Shown here: positions 1 to 7,901 of the stretch, piece after piece | Numbering within the stretch: position 1 is the stretch's first letter | Layout: every line of letters begins with the position of its first letter | NCBI GenBank assembly: GCA_030065075.1 | Contig: JASJDQ010000029.1 | Location: 1-32,964 of the forward strand | Direction: 5' to 3' | From: Paracoccaceae bacterium | GTDB taxonomy: Bacteria > Pseudomonadota > Alphaproteobacteria > Rhodobacterales > Rhodobacteraceae | DNA: 32,964 nt | Notes under the pieces: model-generated | Told to the model about the DNA's origin: nothing | Seen by the model: only the letters and a program-made list of their open reading frames with translations | Databases searched by the model: none | Translations under genes and position numbers: made by a program

Positions 1-238
1 CGAGCGTCTTTGCCAACCGGCTGCGCCAGGGCATCAAACTGCAGACCGACCCGACCGTCATTTACGGCATCACAGAGGGCAAAAGCATTCTGGGCCGTGG
101 ATTGCGGCGGAGCGAACTGCGGGCGCGGACGCCGCAATCCACGGCCCAGAATGCTTTTGCCCTCTGTGATGCCGTAAATGACGGTCGGGTCGGTCTGCAG
201 TTTGATGCCCTGGCGCAGCCGGTTGGCAAAGACGCTCG
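1..238. repeat. Perfect 109-bp inverted repeat (fold-back) at the contig end
   Basis: Bases 1-109 are the exact reverse complement of 130-238, with no mismatch, around a 20-base centre (110-129). Both arms encode the same stretch of MltG (SVFANRLRQGIKLQTDPTV and onward), on opposite strands. The left copy reads on through the centre as GRGLRRSELRAR, which fits the family. The right copy (the main gene, minus strand) goes out of register at base 130. This is the expected shape of a chimera in which synthesis switched to the complementary strand 20 bases back, or of a mis-resolved assembly end. A genuine inverted duplication is possible but unlikely. The true sequence therefore probably continues from base 130 into unseen mltG sequence. 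Confidence 0.95.
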
Positions 239-1052
239 CCACCAACGGGCGCTCCTCTGGCTCGGCAGTTTCCTTTTCGATAATCGACGCCAGGATCAAC
301 GCCTCCTCCTGCGTCTCCACCGGCGCATCCGGCGCGCGCGCCTCCCAGGCCGCTGCCAAGCGCGCGACCTGGGCCCTTTCAAGCTCGGCAAGAAATTCGT
401 TTCTGTCGGTGCCGGGTCGCACCTCGTAGCTATCGGGCGCCAGCGTACCCTCCTCGGGGATTGCAGCAACCTCGCCCTCGAACAGGTCCCAGGCGTTCAG
501 CGCATTGACAATCTGCCAGCTCGTCACGCCCTCGGCGATCGAAACTGCGAATTCCGTGCCCGCGTCATCCAACACCTCGGCATAGACCTCGGGCCATTCC
601 AGACCCTCTTCGGCCGGATCGAACTCCGCAACCGTTTCAAACTCCTGCCGCTCGGTGTCCAGCACACGTATACGCAGCTCCTGCCGCGCAACCCCGACCA
701 GATAGATAACCTGCGTCCCACAGGTGGACCGCCCGTCGCCGGTGATGACATCCACGATTTCCGACATCGACGACCTCGGCTCGATCAGGAACGAGCCTGC
801 TTTCAAATCCGGCGAGAGCCCTGCGTAATCCGCACCGAGTCGATAAATGGTCGCGTTCGTAATCGCGCCCTGGGCCTCCAGATCCTCGGCCACCCGCGCC
901 ATCGATCCACCGCGAGGCACCTGCAGGCAAATCGATTCTTCCAGCGGGCCTTGTGCCACATACTGCGACTGCCCCCACCCGATCAGCCCGACCAAAGCGA
1001 CCAGAGCGACGATCAGGATCGTCATCATGTTCGAGGCAAGGTTACGCCACAT
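130..1052 (-). CDS. mltG: Endolytic murein transglycosylase MltG, 3' end missing
   Basis: MltG cleaves nascent glycan strands in the periplasm and sets their length while anchored in the inner membrane. About 308 codons are readable. There is one N-terminal membrane segment (residues 10-27, TILIVALVALVGLIGWG), a periplasmic LysM-like/YceG region, and the signature ASIIEKET at about 255-262, which contains the conserved catalytic glutamate (about E259). TDPTVIYGIT and LGRGLRR follow. The ATG overlaps the fabF stop by one base (TGATG), so translation is probably coupled; fabF-mltG adjacency is common in alphaproteobacteria. The reading frame stays open past base 130, but that part is reversed sequence from the fold-back and should not be translated. 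The C-terminal part of the catalytic domain is absent, because of the contig end and not because the gene is broken. Confidence 0.9.
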
Positions 1053-2314
1053 CAGCGATCCATCCGCCCCATGACCAACGTCGCGTTCGTGCCGCCGAAG
1101 CCGAAGCTGTTCGACAGGGCTACCCCGATCTCGCGTTCGCGCTTTGCATTCGGGGCCAAATCCAGCATCGGCTCTATTGCCGGATTATCCAGATTGATTG
1201 TCGGTGGCGCCACCTGATCGCGCAGCGCGAGGATGCAGAAGATCGCCTCGACGGCGCCAGCCGCCCCCAACAAATGTCCGATTGAGGACTTGGTCGAGGT
1301 CATCGTCGCACCTTTGGCCGCATCGCCCATAACGCGCTCCACCGCGCCCAACTCGATCGTGTCCGCCATGGTCGAGGTGCCGTGCGCATTGATGTAGTGC
1401 ACATCCGCCCCCGTCAGTCCGGCCGAGCGCAACGCGTTCCGCATCGAGCGCTCACCGCCCTCTCCGTCCTCGGACGGCGCAGTGATGTGATAGGCGTCGC
1501 CCGACAACCCATAGCCCAGGATCTCGGCATAGATCTTCGCACCCCGCGCCTTGGCGTGCTCGTATTCCTCGAGCACCACGATGCCCGCGCCCTCGCCCAT
1601 GACGAACCCGTCCCGGTCCGCGTCATAAGGGCGGCTTGCCTTTTCGGGATCATTGCCACGCTTGGTCGACAAGGCCTTGCACGCATTGAACCCGGCAATG
1701 CCAATCTCGCAGATCGGGCTCTCTGCACCGCCTGCTATCATCACGTCCGCATCGTCCAGCATGATCATCCGCGCGGCATCGCCAATGGCATGCGCGCCTG
1801 TCGAACAGGCCGTCACGGCCGCATGGTTCGGACCCTTGAACCCAAATCGGATCGACACCTGCCCAGACACCAGATTGATCAGCGCACTCGGAATAAAGAA
1901 GGGCGACACCCGGCGCGGCCCGCGTTCTTTCAGCAGCACGGCGGTTTCGGCAATCGTCTGCAAGCCGCCGATACCAGAGCCGATCATGACACCCGTCCGC
2001 TCCAGGCTCTCGGTATCCCTCGGGCGCCAGCCCGCGTCCGTTACCGCCTGCTCGGCCGCAGCAAGACCGTAAAGGATGAATTCATCCACCTTGCGCTGCT
2101 CTTTCGGCTCCATCCAGTCGTCTGGATTGAACGTGCCGTCCGAGCCATCGCCACGTGGCACCTCGCAGGCATAGGTCGTCGCCAGATGGCTCGCATCAAA
2201 CCGCGTAATCGTCCCGGCAGCCGACTGGCCGCTCAGCAAGCGAGACCACGTCTCCTCCACCCCGGACGCCAAAGGGGACACCATTCCAAGGCCTGTAACC
2301 ACCACCCGTCGCAT
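1052..2314 (-). CDS. fabF: 3-oxoacyl-ACP synthase II (KAS II)
   Basis: This condensing enzyme elongates acyl-ACP with malonyl-ACP in type II fatty acid synthesis in the cytoplasm. The 420 residues match the family length. The thiolase-fold catalytic triad is visible: Cys170 in VTACSTGAHAIG, His311 in NAHGTSTMADT and His347 in SSIGHLLGAAG. The C-terminal NSFGFGGTNA motif is also present. The start MRRVVVTGLGMVSPL is the usual one, with AGGAG about 11 bases upstream. The gene usually follows acpP directly, but here a plus-strand PilZ gene lies between them, so fabF-mltG must have its own promoter in 2315-2460. The last base of the coding stretch is shared with the mltG start. Confidence 0.97.
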   Translation of the reverse strand: MRRVVVTGLGMVSPLASGVEETWSRLLSGQSAAGTITRFDASHLATTYACEVPRGDGSDGTFNPDDWMEPKEQRKVDEFILYGLAAAEQAVTDAGWRPRDTESLERTGVMIGSGIGGLQTIAETAVLLKERGPRRVSPFFIPSALINLVSGQVSIRFGFKGPNHAAVTACSTGAHAIGDAARMIMLDDADVMIAGGAESPICEIGIAGFNACKALSTKRGNDPEKASRPYDADRDGFVMGEGAGIVVLEEYEHAKARGAKIYAEILGYGLSGDAYHITAPSEDGEGGERSMRNALRSAGLTGADVHYINAHGTSTMADTIELGAVERVMGDAAKGATMTSTKSSIGHLLGAAGAVEAIFCILALRDQVAPPTINLDNPAIEPMLDLAPNAKREREIGVALSNSFGFGGTNATLVMGRMDR

Positions 2315-2460
2315 GCCGCACTGCTCCTGTCCTCACGTTTGTTGAATCACATACACGGCGCACATGAAGGGTGCAATCTGGCCCGATCGCCAAGGTCGTT
2401 AACCAAAGCGAAAATCGGCTCGCATACCATCTGCCAAGAACGTTTGACCGCTAGACGAAG

Positions 2461-3342
2461 ATGACCAGACTGATCGCCATTGCAATTTGGTTAATGCTTT
2501 CGAGCAATGTCGCCTTCGCACGCTGCCAGGGCGCCGTTATGCTTGTTGGCTTTCACAATTCTTATCGTGCGGTGATCTACGAGCAGGGAACGCTTCGCAA
2601 ACAAGCGGCCCTGACACTGCTTTTCACGCTTGGCGGGCAGGATGTGCCGCGCCTGGTGGAACAGGTCGAGCGTGCGGGGCTGAACGTCAGTGTCGAACGC
2701 ATGCAAGCCGCCGTGGAAAACGCCATCAGGGTCGCAGAAATCGTCGCAGATGGCGGGTTGCCCGAATCTCGCAACATCCACGCACCGCACATCGAATGGG
2801 TCGCCGAACTGGTGCAACAATCAGGCTGCGCCAGCAGCGACGTCACGGCAACCACGGCACCGCGTCTCGCACCAGCGTCAGCATCGGGCAAGGTAAAAAG
2901 CGCATCGTCCAGCGGATCAATTGCGGCATTCGTGAAAAAACTGCCAAAGGGGCAGTTCTACATTGTCGTTGGCATGATCATGCTTGCCGTTTCGGCGCTG
3001 GGCTATGGTCTCTACCGCCTTTGGACATCCGTTTACATGCGGCGCAAACGGTTGGAGCGACTGCCACGCAGCCCGATTTCGCTGACCTTTCAACTCACCT
3101 ATACCGACCAGGATGGGCATATGAAACAAACAGAGGTCACCGCACTCGATGTCTCAAGTGGTGGGCTGAAACTGAGTTGGGACAATCCCCCACCCGACGG
3201 GACCGTCATGACACTTGAATTGCCCGTCGGCAGCCGGTTAGGCCGGGTCGCCTGGTCAAACCAGTACTACGCTGGCGTCATGCTCGACGATGCTTTGTCT
3301 ACCGCTGAACTCAACGGCATACGAAAAACAGGGAAAGATTGA
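2461..3342 (+). CDS. Membrane-anchored PilZ-domain protein with a periplasmic N-terminal region
   Basis: The 293 residues begin with a signal peptide (MTRLIAIAIWLMLSSNVAFA, cut near residue 20). A periplasmic region of about 140 residues follows, with Cys22 and Cys123 and a Ser/Ala-rich linker (134-154). Then come one membrane helix (about 165-188) and a basic stretch (RRKRLERLPR, 194-203). The C-terminal PilZ-like beta domain has DVSSGG (D230, S232, G235), matching the DxSxxG half of the c-di-GMP site. The canonical RxxxR is not exact: the arginines are spaced by three (R194, R197, R200, R203), so nucleotide binding is uncertain. The topology suggests a cytoplasmic second-messenger sensor joined to a periplasmic domain; the target is unknown. 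It is divergent from fabF, and convergent with acpP across a shared terminator. Confidence 0.75.
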   Translation: MTRLIAIAIWLMLSSNVAFARCQGAVMLVGFHNSYRAVIYEQGTLRKQAALTLLFTLGGQDVPRLVEQVERAGLNVSVERMQAAVENAIRVAEIVADGGLPESRNIHAPHIEWVAELVQQSGCASSDVTATTAPRLAPASASGKVKSASSSGSIAAFVKKLPKGQFYIVVGMIMLAVSALGYGLYRLWTSVYMRRKRLERLPRSPISLTFQLTYTDQDGHMKQTEVTALDVSSGGLKLSWDNPPPDGTVMTLELPVGSRLGRVAWSNQYYAGVMLDDALSTAELNGIRKTGKD

Positions 3343-3351
3343 TCCAAAAAA

Positions 3352-3380
3352 GAAAAGCGGCGCAGGATGCGCCGCTTTTC
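3352..3380. terminator. Bidirectional Rho-independent terminator
   Basis: A perfect 13-bp stem (GAAAAGCGGCGCA paired with TGCGCCGCTTTTC) has a 3-base loop (GGA). It carries T-runs on the plus strand and, because of the flanking A-runs, also on the minus strand. It lies between the ends of the convergent PilZ gene and acpP and should stop transcription from both sides. It would isolate acpP from fabF. Confidence 0.9.
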
Positions 3381-3399
3381 CAAATTCAAACCGCGTGGA

Positions 3400-3633
3400 T
3401 TAAGCGGCGTCCTTGATGAACTTCACGGCATCGCCGAACGTTTGGATCGTCTCGGCAGCGTCATCCGGAATTTCGATCCCGAACTCTTCCTCGAATGCCA
3501 TCACCAGTTCGACGGTGTCCAGGCTGTCTGCGCCAAGGTCATCGATGAAAGACGCGTTCTCGCTGACCTTGTCTTCCTCAACACCCAAATGCTCGACGAC
3601 GATCTTCTTTGTGCGCTCTTCGATGTCGCTCAT
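3400..3633 (-). CDS. acpP: Acyl carrier protein
   Basis: This small acidic protein carries acyl chains on a 4'-phosphopantetheine arm through fatty acid synthesis. Its 77 residues are the normal length. The phosphopantetheine site is Ser37 in [19 protein letters not shown], with the usual helix II sequence. A GAGGAC ribosome binding site lies about 8 bases before the ATG, in the context CGTGAGGAC, which also occurs upstream of fabF. The 145-bp gap before it (3634-3778, after fabG) is long enough for a separate promoter, as expected for a very highly expressed gene, though I cannot point to convincing boxes. A strong terminator follows it. Confidence 0.98.
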   Translation of the reverse strand: MSDIEERTKKIVVEHLGVEEDKVSENASFIDDLGADSLDTVELVMAFEEEFGIEIPDDAAETIQTFGDAVKFIKDAA

Positions 3634-3778
3634 GTCTTAGTCCTCACGTTTCCTCGGGGCATTCCCGACAAATTACTTCGCCACTTGGGGCGAAAACCGC
3701 CCAAAAGGCCCAGATCAGCCGCCGCATATACCGTCCCGCCACGAAAGGCAAATGGTATCGCAACGGGCAAGATGCGCC

Positions 3779-4516
3779 TTACAACATGGCCATGCCACCA
3801 TTGATATGCAACGTTGTTCCCGTGACATATCCCGCTTCCGGGCTTGCCAGGTAAAGAACGGCCGAGGCGATCTCGCGCGGGTCGCCCATTCGCCCCGCGG
3901 GCACCTGTGCAAGAATGGCGGTCTTCTGGTCATCCGTCAGCTTGTCGGTCATCGCCGTGGTAATGAACCCGGGCGCCACGGCATTCACCGTGATCCCGCG
4001 GCTCGCCACCTCATAGGCCAGTGACTTCGACATGCCCACAAGACCCGCCTTCGACGCGGCATAGTTTGCCTGTCCAGGATTTCCCGTCGCGCCCACAACG
4101 GACGAGATATTGACGATCCGCCCCCAACGCGCCTTCATCATGCCACGCAAGACGCCCTTGGATAAAATCATTGCGCTGCGCAAGTTTACCGTCAGAACTT
4201 CATCCCATTCTTCGGCAGACATGCGCATGAACAGATTGTCCCGCGTGATCCCGGCGTTATTGACCAGGATATCGACCGATCCCATGGCTTCGATTGCTGT
4301 TTTCGGCAGTGCCTCCACCGCATCTGCGTCGCCAAGGTTGCAGGGCAGCACATGCACCCGCTCGCCCAATTTACCCGCCAGCGCCTCCAAAGGCTCAACG
4401 CGCGTCCCCGAGATGCCTACAGTCGCGCCTGCGGCATGCAAAACCCGCGCAATCTCGGCCCCGATTCCGCCCGAAGCGCCGGTGATCAACGCCGCTTTTC
4501 CTGTCAGATCAAACAT
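3779..4516 (-). CDS. fabG: 3-oxoacyl-ACP reductase
   Basis: NADPH-dependent reduction of 3-oxoacyl-ACP, the first reductive step of the elongation cycle. The protein is a classical short-chain dehydrogenase of 245 residues: cofactor loop TGASGGIG (12-19), NNAG (86-89), and catalytic Ser139, Tyr152 and Lys156 in ISSVVGATGNPGQANYAASK. The C-terminal VTGTTLHINGGMAM is typical of FabG. A GAGGA ribosome binding site sits about 9 bases upstream of the ATG. It follows fabD by 18 bases on the same strand, so the two are surely co-transcribed. Unlike the SDR-like gene at 16023, all catalytic residues are present. Confidence 0.97.
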   Translation of the reverse strand: MFDLTGKAALITGASGGIGAEIARVLHAAGATVGISGTRVEPLEALAGKLGERVHVLPCNLGDADAVEALPKTAIEAMGSVDILVNNAGITRDNLFMRMSAEEWDEVLTVNLRSAMILSKGVLRGMMKARWGRIVNISSVVGATGNPGQANYAASKAGLVGMSKSLAYEVASRGITVNAVAPGFITTAMTDKLTDDQKTAILAQVPAGRMGDPREIASAVLYLASPEAGYVTGTTLHINGGMAML

Positions 4517-4534
4517 TTGCTTGTTCCTCTTACT

Positions 4535-5464
4535 TCACCCGACGGCAGCCGCGACATCCCCAGATGTCCCCACCGCTTTCGTCGCGGCGTCTTTCGCGAT
4601 GCGCCGGATCATGCCCGACAACGCCTTGCCAGCACCGATTTCCCAGAATTCGGTCACGCCTTGCTCGGCCATCCATGCCACAGAAGCACGCCACCGGACC
4701 CGGCCCGAGACCTGCTCGACCAGCAAGGACCGGATAGTATCTGGGTCCGTCACGCCCTCGGCCCGCACATTGGCCACCACCGGCACCTTGGGCGCGGCGA
4801 TATCGACCCCTGCCAGAGCTTCCGCCATCTCCACCGCAGCAGGCTCCATCAAGGCACAATGGAAGGGGGCAGACACGGGCAGCAAAAGCGCGCGTTTCGC
4901 GCCTTTGTCCTTGGCCATCTCGACAACCCGCTCGATCGCGGATTTACTCCCGGAAACAACGGTTTGCGCGGGATCGTTCTCATTTGCGACCTGACAGACC
5001 TCGCCTTGAGCGGCCTCTTCGGCCAATGCCTCCACGGCGTCGGTTGCCAGCCCCAGAACAGCCGCCATCGCGCCTTCGCCCACGGGCACCGCTGATTGCA
5101 TCGCTCGGCCTCTCAGCCGCAGCAGACGCGCCGTATCCGCCAAGCCCAGCGATCCGGCCGCGCAAAGCGCCGAGTACTCGCCCAAGGAATGCCCCGCAAC
5201 AAAAGCCGCATCGCCCACCGTCACGCCTTCGGTCTCCAAGGCACGCATCGCCGCCATGGAGGTCGCCATCAAAGCAGGTTGGGCGTTCTCAGTCAGCGTC
5301 AGCGTCTCGGCCTCGCCGTTCCAGATCAGGTCCGAAAGCTTCTCCCCCAGCGCATCATCGACCTCGTCGAAAACTGCCTGCGCCGCCGGATAAGTCTGGG
5401 CCAGGTCCTGCCCCATCCCGATGGTCTGGGCGCCCTGCCCGGGAAATACGAATGCCTTGCTCAT
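4535..5464 (-). CDS. fabD: Malonyl-CoA:ACP transacylase
   Basis: Transfers malonyl from CoA to ACP and so supplies the extender unit for FabF. The 309 residues match the family. FPGQGAQ lies at 7-13, the nucleophile Ser93 in GHSLGEYSAL and the partner His202 in SAPFHCALM, equivalent to Ser92/His201 of the E. coli enzyme. A strong GAGGAGGGG ribosome binding site precedes the ATG. acuI ends 33 bases upstream on the same strand. The acuI stop lies inside a small GC-rich inverted repeat (GTGCGC, 5489-5494, with GCGCAC, 5504-5509), which has no T-run and is unlikely to terminate fully. Confidence 0.97.
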   Translation of the reverse strand: MSKAFVFPGQGAQTIGMGQDLAQTYPAAQAVFDEVDDALGEKLSDLIWNGEAETLTLTENAQPALMATSMAAMRALETEGVTVGDAAFVAGHSLGEYSALCAAGSLGLADTARLLRLRGRAMQSAVPVGEGAMAAVLGLATDAVEALAEEAAQGEVCQVANENDPAQTVVSGSKSAIERVVEMAKDKGAKRALLLPVSAPFHCALMEPAAVEMAEALAGVDIAAPKVPVVANVRAEGVTDPDTIRSLLVEQVSGRVRWRASVAWMAEQGVTEFWEIGAGKALSGMIRRIAKDAATKAVGTSGDVAAAVG

Positions 5465-5497
5465 CTGCCCCTCCTCGCTGTTCGCAGCGTGCGCCTA

Positions 5498-6484
5498 TCA
5501 GGTGCGCACATCGACCACAACGCGGCCCCGGACTTGACCCTTCAGGATGTCGGCACCCAGCTTGGGCAGATCGCCCAGGCCTGCTTCGACCACCATCGCC
5601 TCAAGCTTGTCCATCGGCAGGTCGCTCGCGATGCGCTTCCAGGCCCGTACACGGTTGTCATAGGGCTGCATCACGCTGTCGATGCCCAGAAGGTTCACGC
5701 CGCGCAGCAGGAACGGAATGACCGTCGCCGGCAAACCGGCACCACCGGCAAGCCCCACAGCGGCCACCGAGGCACCGTACTTCATCTGCCCCAGCACACG
5801 CGCCAGCATGGCTCCACCCACGGCATCGACGCAACCGGCCCAGGTTTCGGTTTCAAGTGGGCGCTTGACGGTCTCATTGATTTCGTCCCGCGCCACGATC
5901 CGCTTGGCTCCCAGACCTTTAAGGTAATCCTCCTGCTCTGGCCGCCCCGTCACACCAGCCACCTCATAGCCAAGATTGGCCAGGATCGCCGTCGCAACCG
6001 AACCCACGCCACCTGCAGCGCCGGTGACCAGCACTTCGCCTTGCGCGGGCTCCATCCCATGATCTTCCAGCGCCATCACCGCCAGCATCGACGTGAAACC
6101 GGCCGTCCCCACCGCCATCGCAGCCCGGGTGGTCAGCCCATCCGGCAGCGGCACCAGCCAGTCGGCCTTGACGCGCGCCTTCTCGGCATAACCGCCCCAA
6201 TGCGCCTCGCCCACACGCCAGCCGGTCAGCACGACCTTGTCGCCCGGTTTGTAGCGATCGTCATCGGACGCTTCGACCGTGCCCGCAAAATCGATCCCCG
6301 GCACATGCGGATAGTTCCGCACCAACCCGCCGCCCGGTCCGATACAAAGCCCGTCCTTATAATTCACCGTCGAATATTCGACCGCCACCGTCACATCGCC
6401 CTCCGGCAAACGGTCTTCGTCAATGTCCACTACAGCGGCTGAGGTTTGGCCTTGTTCTTCTTTTTCGACGAGCAATGCACGCAT
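5498..6484 (-). CDS. acuI: Acrylyl-CoA reductase (AcuI/YhdH family)
   Basis: A zinc-free medium-chain reductase that uses NADPH to reduce acryloyl-CoA to propionyl-CoA. In roseobacters this removes toxic acryloyl-CoA made during dimethylsulfoniopropionate or 3-hydroxypropionate metabolism. From the chosen start the protein has 328 residues, the usual length. It shows an N-terminal GroES-like part (YSTVNYKDGL, VPGIDFAGTV) and a Rossmann nucleotide site (VTGAAGGVGSVA). The frame is open to an ATG at 6565, but only the ATG at 6484 has a ribosome binding site (AGGGAG, 8-9 bases upstream), and MRALLVEK is the typical start. No DMSP demethylase or lyase gene is visible nearby; upstream is the divergent ssrA promoter. 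Confidence 0.9.
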   Translation of the reverse strand: MRALLVEKEEQGQTSAAVVDIDEDRLPEGDVTVAVEYSTVNYKDGLCIGPGGGLVRNYPHVPGIDFAGTVEASDDDRYKPGDKVVLTGWRVGEAHWGGYAEKARVKADWLVPLPDGLTTRAAMAVGTAGFTSMLAVMALEDHGMEPAQGEVLVTGAAGGVGSVATAILANLGYEVAGVTGRPEQEDYLKGLGAKRIVARDEINETVKRPLETETWAGCVDAVGGAMLARVLGQMKYGASVAAVGLAGGAGLPATVIPFLLRGVNLLGIDSVMQPYDNRVRAWKRIASDLPMDKLEAMVVEAGLGDLPKLGADILKGQVRGRVVVDVRT

Positions 6485-6592
6485 GAGTTTCTCCCTGAAT
6501 TCCGGGAAAGACGTAGACGCATCAGCGGACGAAGGAAAGATGCGGGCGCGCAAAAGTCCCGCCACGAATACAATCAGATTTGATCCATTTCC

Positions 6593-6621
6593 TTGAACGG
6601 AACGCTGGTTTCGCTTAAATA
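6593..6621 (+). promoter_or_regulatory. Sigma70-type promoter of ssrA
   Basis: TTGAAC (6593-6598) and TAAATA (6616-6621) are separated by exactly 17 bases and lie just upstream of the acceptor piece of tmRNA. Transcription would start near 6628. The arrangement fits a strong housekeeping promoter, as expected for a stable RNA; the boxes are read by eye. Confidence 0.7.
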
Positions 6622-6627
6622 CTGTCT

Positions 6628-6943
6628 GTTCCCTCGGGAACTATGGACATAAACGCGCTCGCAATAAGCGGATCGGACCCGGGGGCGGTACCCGGCGGCT
6701 CCACCAAAAATCCTTCATTTGGGGATCATGGGGCCGAAATAGGATCGACGGACGTCTAAAGGGGTTTGCTTTGTCTCGGCTGGAAGCCACCGTTATCGGC
6801 GCACATAAGCTAGTTGCAAATGACAACAAAGCTCCGGTTGCACTCGCTGCTTAATGCAGTGCGTAACGCCGAAATCTAAGCCCTAGCGCCTAGCAGCGTT
6901 AGGCGGGGTTCGCAGGCACCTGGCAACAGAAGCCTGCACTTTT
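6628..6943 (+). ncRNA. ssrA: Two-piece (circularly permuted) tmRNA
   Basis: tmRNA rescues stalled ribosomes and tags the unfinished protein for proteolysis. In alphaproteobacteria the gene is permuted. The acceptor piece comes first and ends at GGCGGCTCCACCA (CCA at 6704-6706), with T-arm CCGGG-GGCGGTA-CCCGG (6679-6695). A 23-base spacer (6707-6729) is removed. The coding piece starts with GGGGCCG (6730-6736), which pairs with CGGCTCC to rebuild the acceptor stem (one G-U pair). The tag frame at 6816-6854 reads ANDNKAPVALAA and stop, with the hydrophobic-AA end recognised by ClpXP. Downstream are pseudoknot-like stems (GCCTA/TAGGC, 6888-6904) and a final GCAGGC/GCCTGC stem with a T-rich tail (6912-6943), the probable terminator. 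The outer ends are approximate. The sspB gene lies 2.3 kb downstream. Confidence 0.92.
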
Positions 6944-7100
6944 ATTTCAACCCAACTCGCTGCTTTCGGACCTATCGATGTGTCCGCACTTGCCGCGCGC
7001 GTGTCCAGACGATACTGAATCTTCAAGGGGCTCGCGACCGCCCCGTGAGGCTTTGGCCCAAGGTTCGCATCCTTTTGATCTCGCCCTGAGAGGATGCCTC

Positions 7101-7901
7101 ATGCCTGCGCCCAACGAAATCACCGTGAAACAATTGAATCGCCTGATCGGCACGCCAGATTGCCCGGCCATCGTCGATGTCTGCATCGATCCCGACTTCG
7201 CCGAGGACCCTTTCCTAATTCCAGGCTCGTTTCGCCATCCCCATACCGAAGTCGACGCATTGACCGAACGACTTCAGCGCCGAAGGACGGTGATTGTCTG
7301 TCAGAAGGGCAAGAAGCTTAGCCAGGGTGTGACCGCCTGGCTTCAAAGCGAAGGGGTGGATGCCGAGTACCTTCAAGGCGGCATGTACGGCTGGCGGGAC
7401 GACCCCGAAACGGAACGCATCCCAGCCAAGACGCTCCCGAAGCCGGTGGGCGGCAGCACGCTTTGGGTCACCCGGCAGCGACCCAAGATCGACCGCATTG
7501 CCTGCCCGTGGCTGATCCGGCGCTTTGTCGATGCAGATGCGCGGTTTCTGTTTGTCTCGTCAGACGAAGTGGCAGGCGTCGCCGACCGCTTCGGCGCGAC
7601 ACCGTTCGACGTCGAAGACGCGCCCTTTGCCCACGACGGCGACCGATGCACCTTTGACGCCCTTCTGGATGCTTTCTGCCTGCACACGCCCGCGCTCGAC
7701 CGTTTGGCCCAAGTCATCCGCGCCGCCGACACGAACCGTCACGACTTGGCCCCAGAAGCCGCAGGCCTCTTGGCGCTTTCGGTGGGATTGTCGCGGCAGT
7801 ACCGCGACGATACCCAGCAACTCATGGCAGGCTTGCCGATCTATGATGCGCTCTATCGATGGGCGCGGGACGGATCGGACGAAGGACACGGGCACCCATG
7901 A
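7101..7901 (+). CDS. Rhodanese-ChrB fusion protein (sulfurtransferase/chromate resistance protein)
   Basis: The 266 residues have two parts. Residues 1-110 are a rhodanese-like domain with its loop cysteine in VIVCQKGKKLSQG and the end motif YLQGGMYGWRDD. Residues 115-260 match the ChrB C-terminal domain (TLWVTRQRPKIDRIACPWLIRRFVD, AADTNRHDLAPEAAGL). ChrB-type proteins are associated with chromate sensing or resistance; this fused form is common in proteobacteria, and its biochemical role is not settled. The frame is open from 6978, but the ATG at 7101 has AGAGG 8 bases upstream and starts the rhodanese domain. The stop overlaps the chrA start (ATGA), so the two are coupled. Confidence 0.82.
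   Translation: MPAPNEITVKQLNRLIGTPDCPAIVDVCIDPDFAEDPFLIPGSFRHPHTEVDALTERLQRRRTVIVCQKGKKLSQGVTAWLQSEGVDAEYLQGGMYGWRDDPETERIPAKTLPKPVGGSTLWVTRQRPKIDRIACPWLIRRFVDADARFLFVSSDEVAGVADRFGATPFDVEDAPFAHDGDRCTFDALLDAFCLHTPALDRLAQVIRAADTNRHDLAPEAAGLLALSVGLSRQYRDDTQQLMAGLPIYDALYRWARDGSDEGHGHP

Noticed and set aside
102-1217. 371-codon plus-strand open frame opposite mltG
   Set aside because: It starts inside the fold-back and is antisense to mltG and fabF; Arg/Leu-rich composition is typical of GC-rich shadow frames.
1382-2464. 360-codon plus-strand frame opposite fabF
   Set aside because: It runs antisense through a gene with all catalytic residues; composition is shadow-like.
5489-5509. GC-rich inverted repeat over the acuI stop as a terminator
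   Set aside because: Stem is only six base pairs with no T-run, and fabD follows at 33 bases with a strong ribosome binding site.
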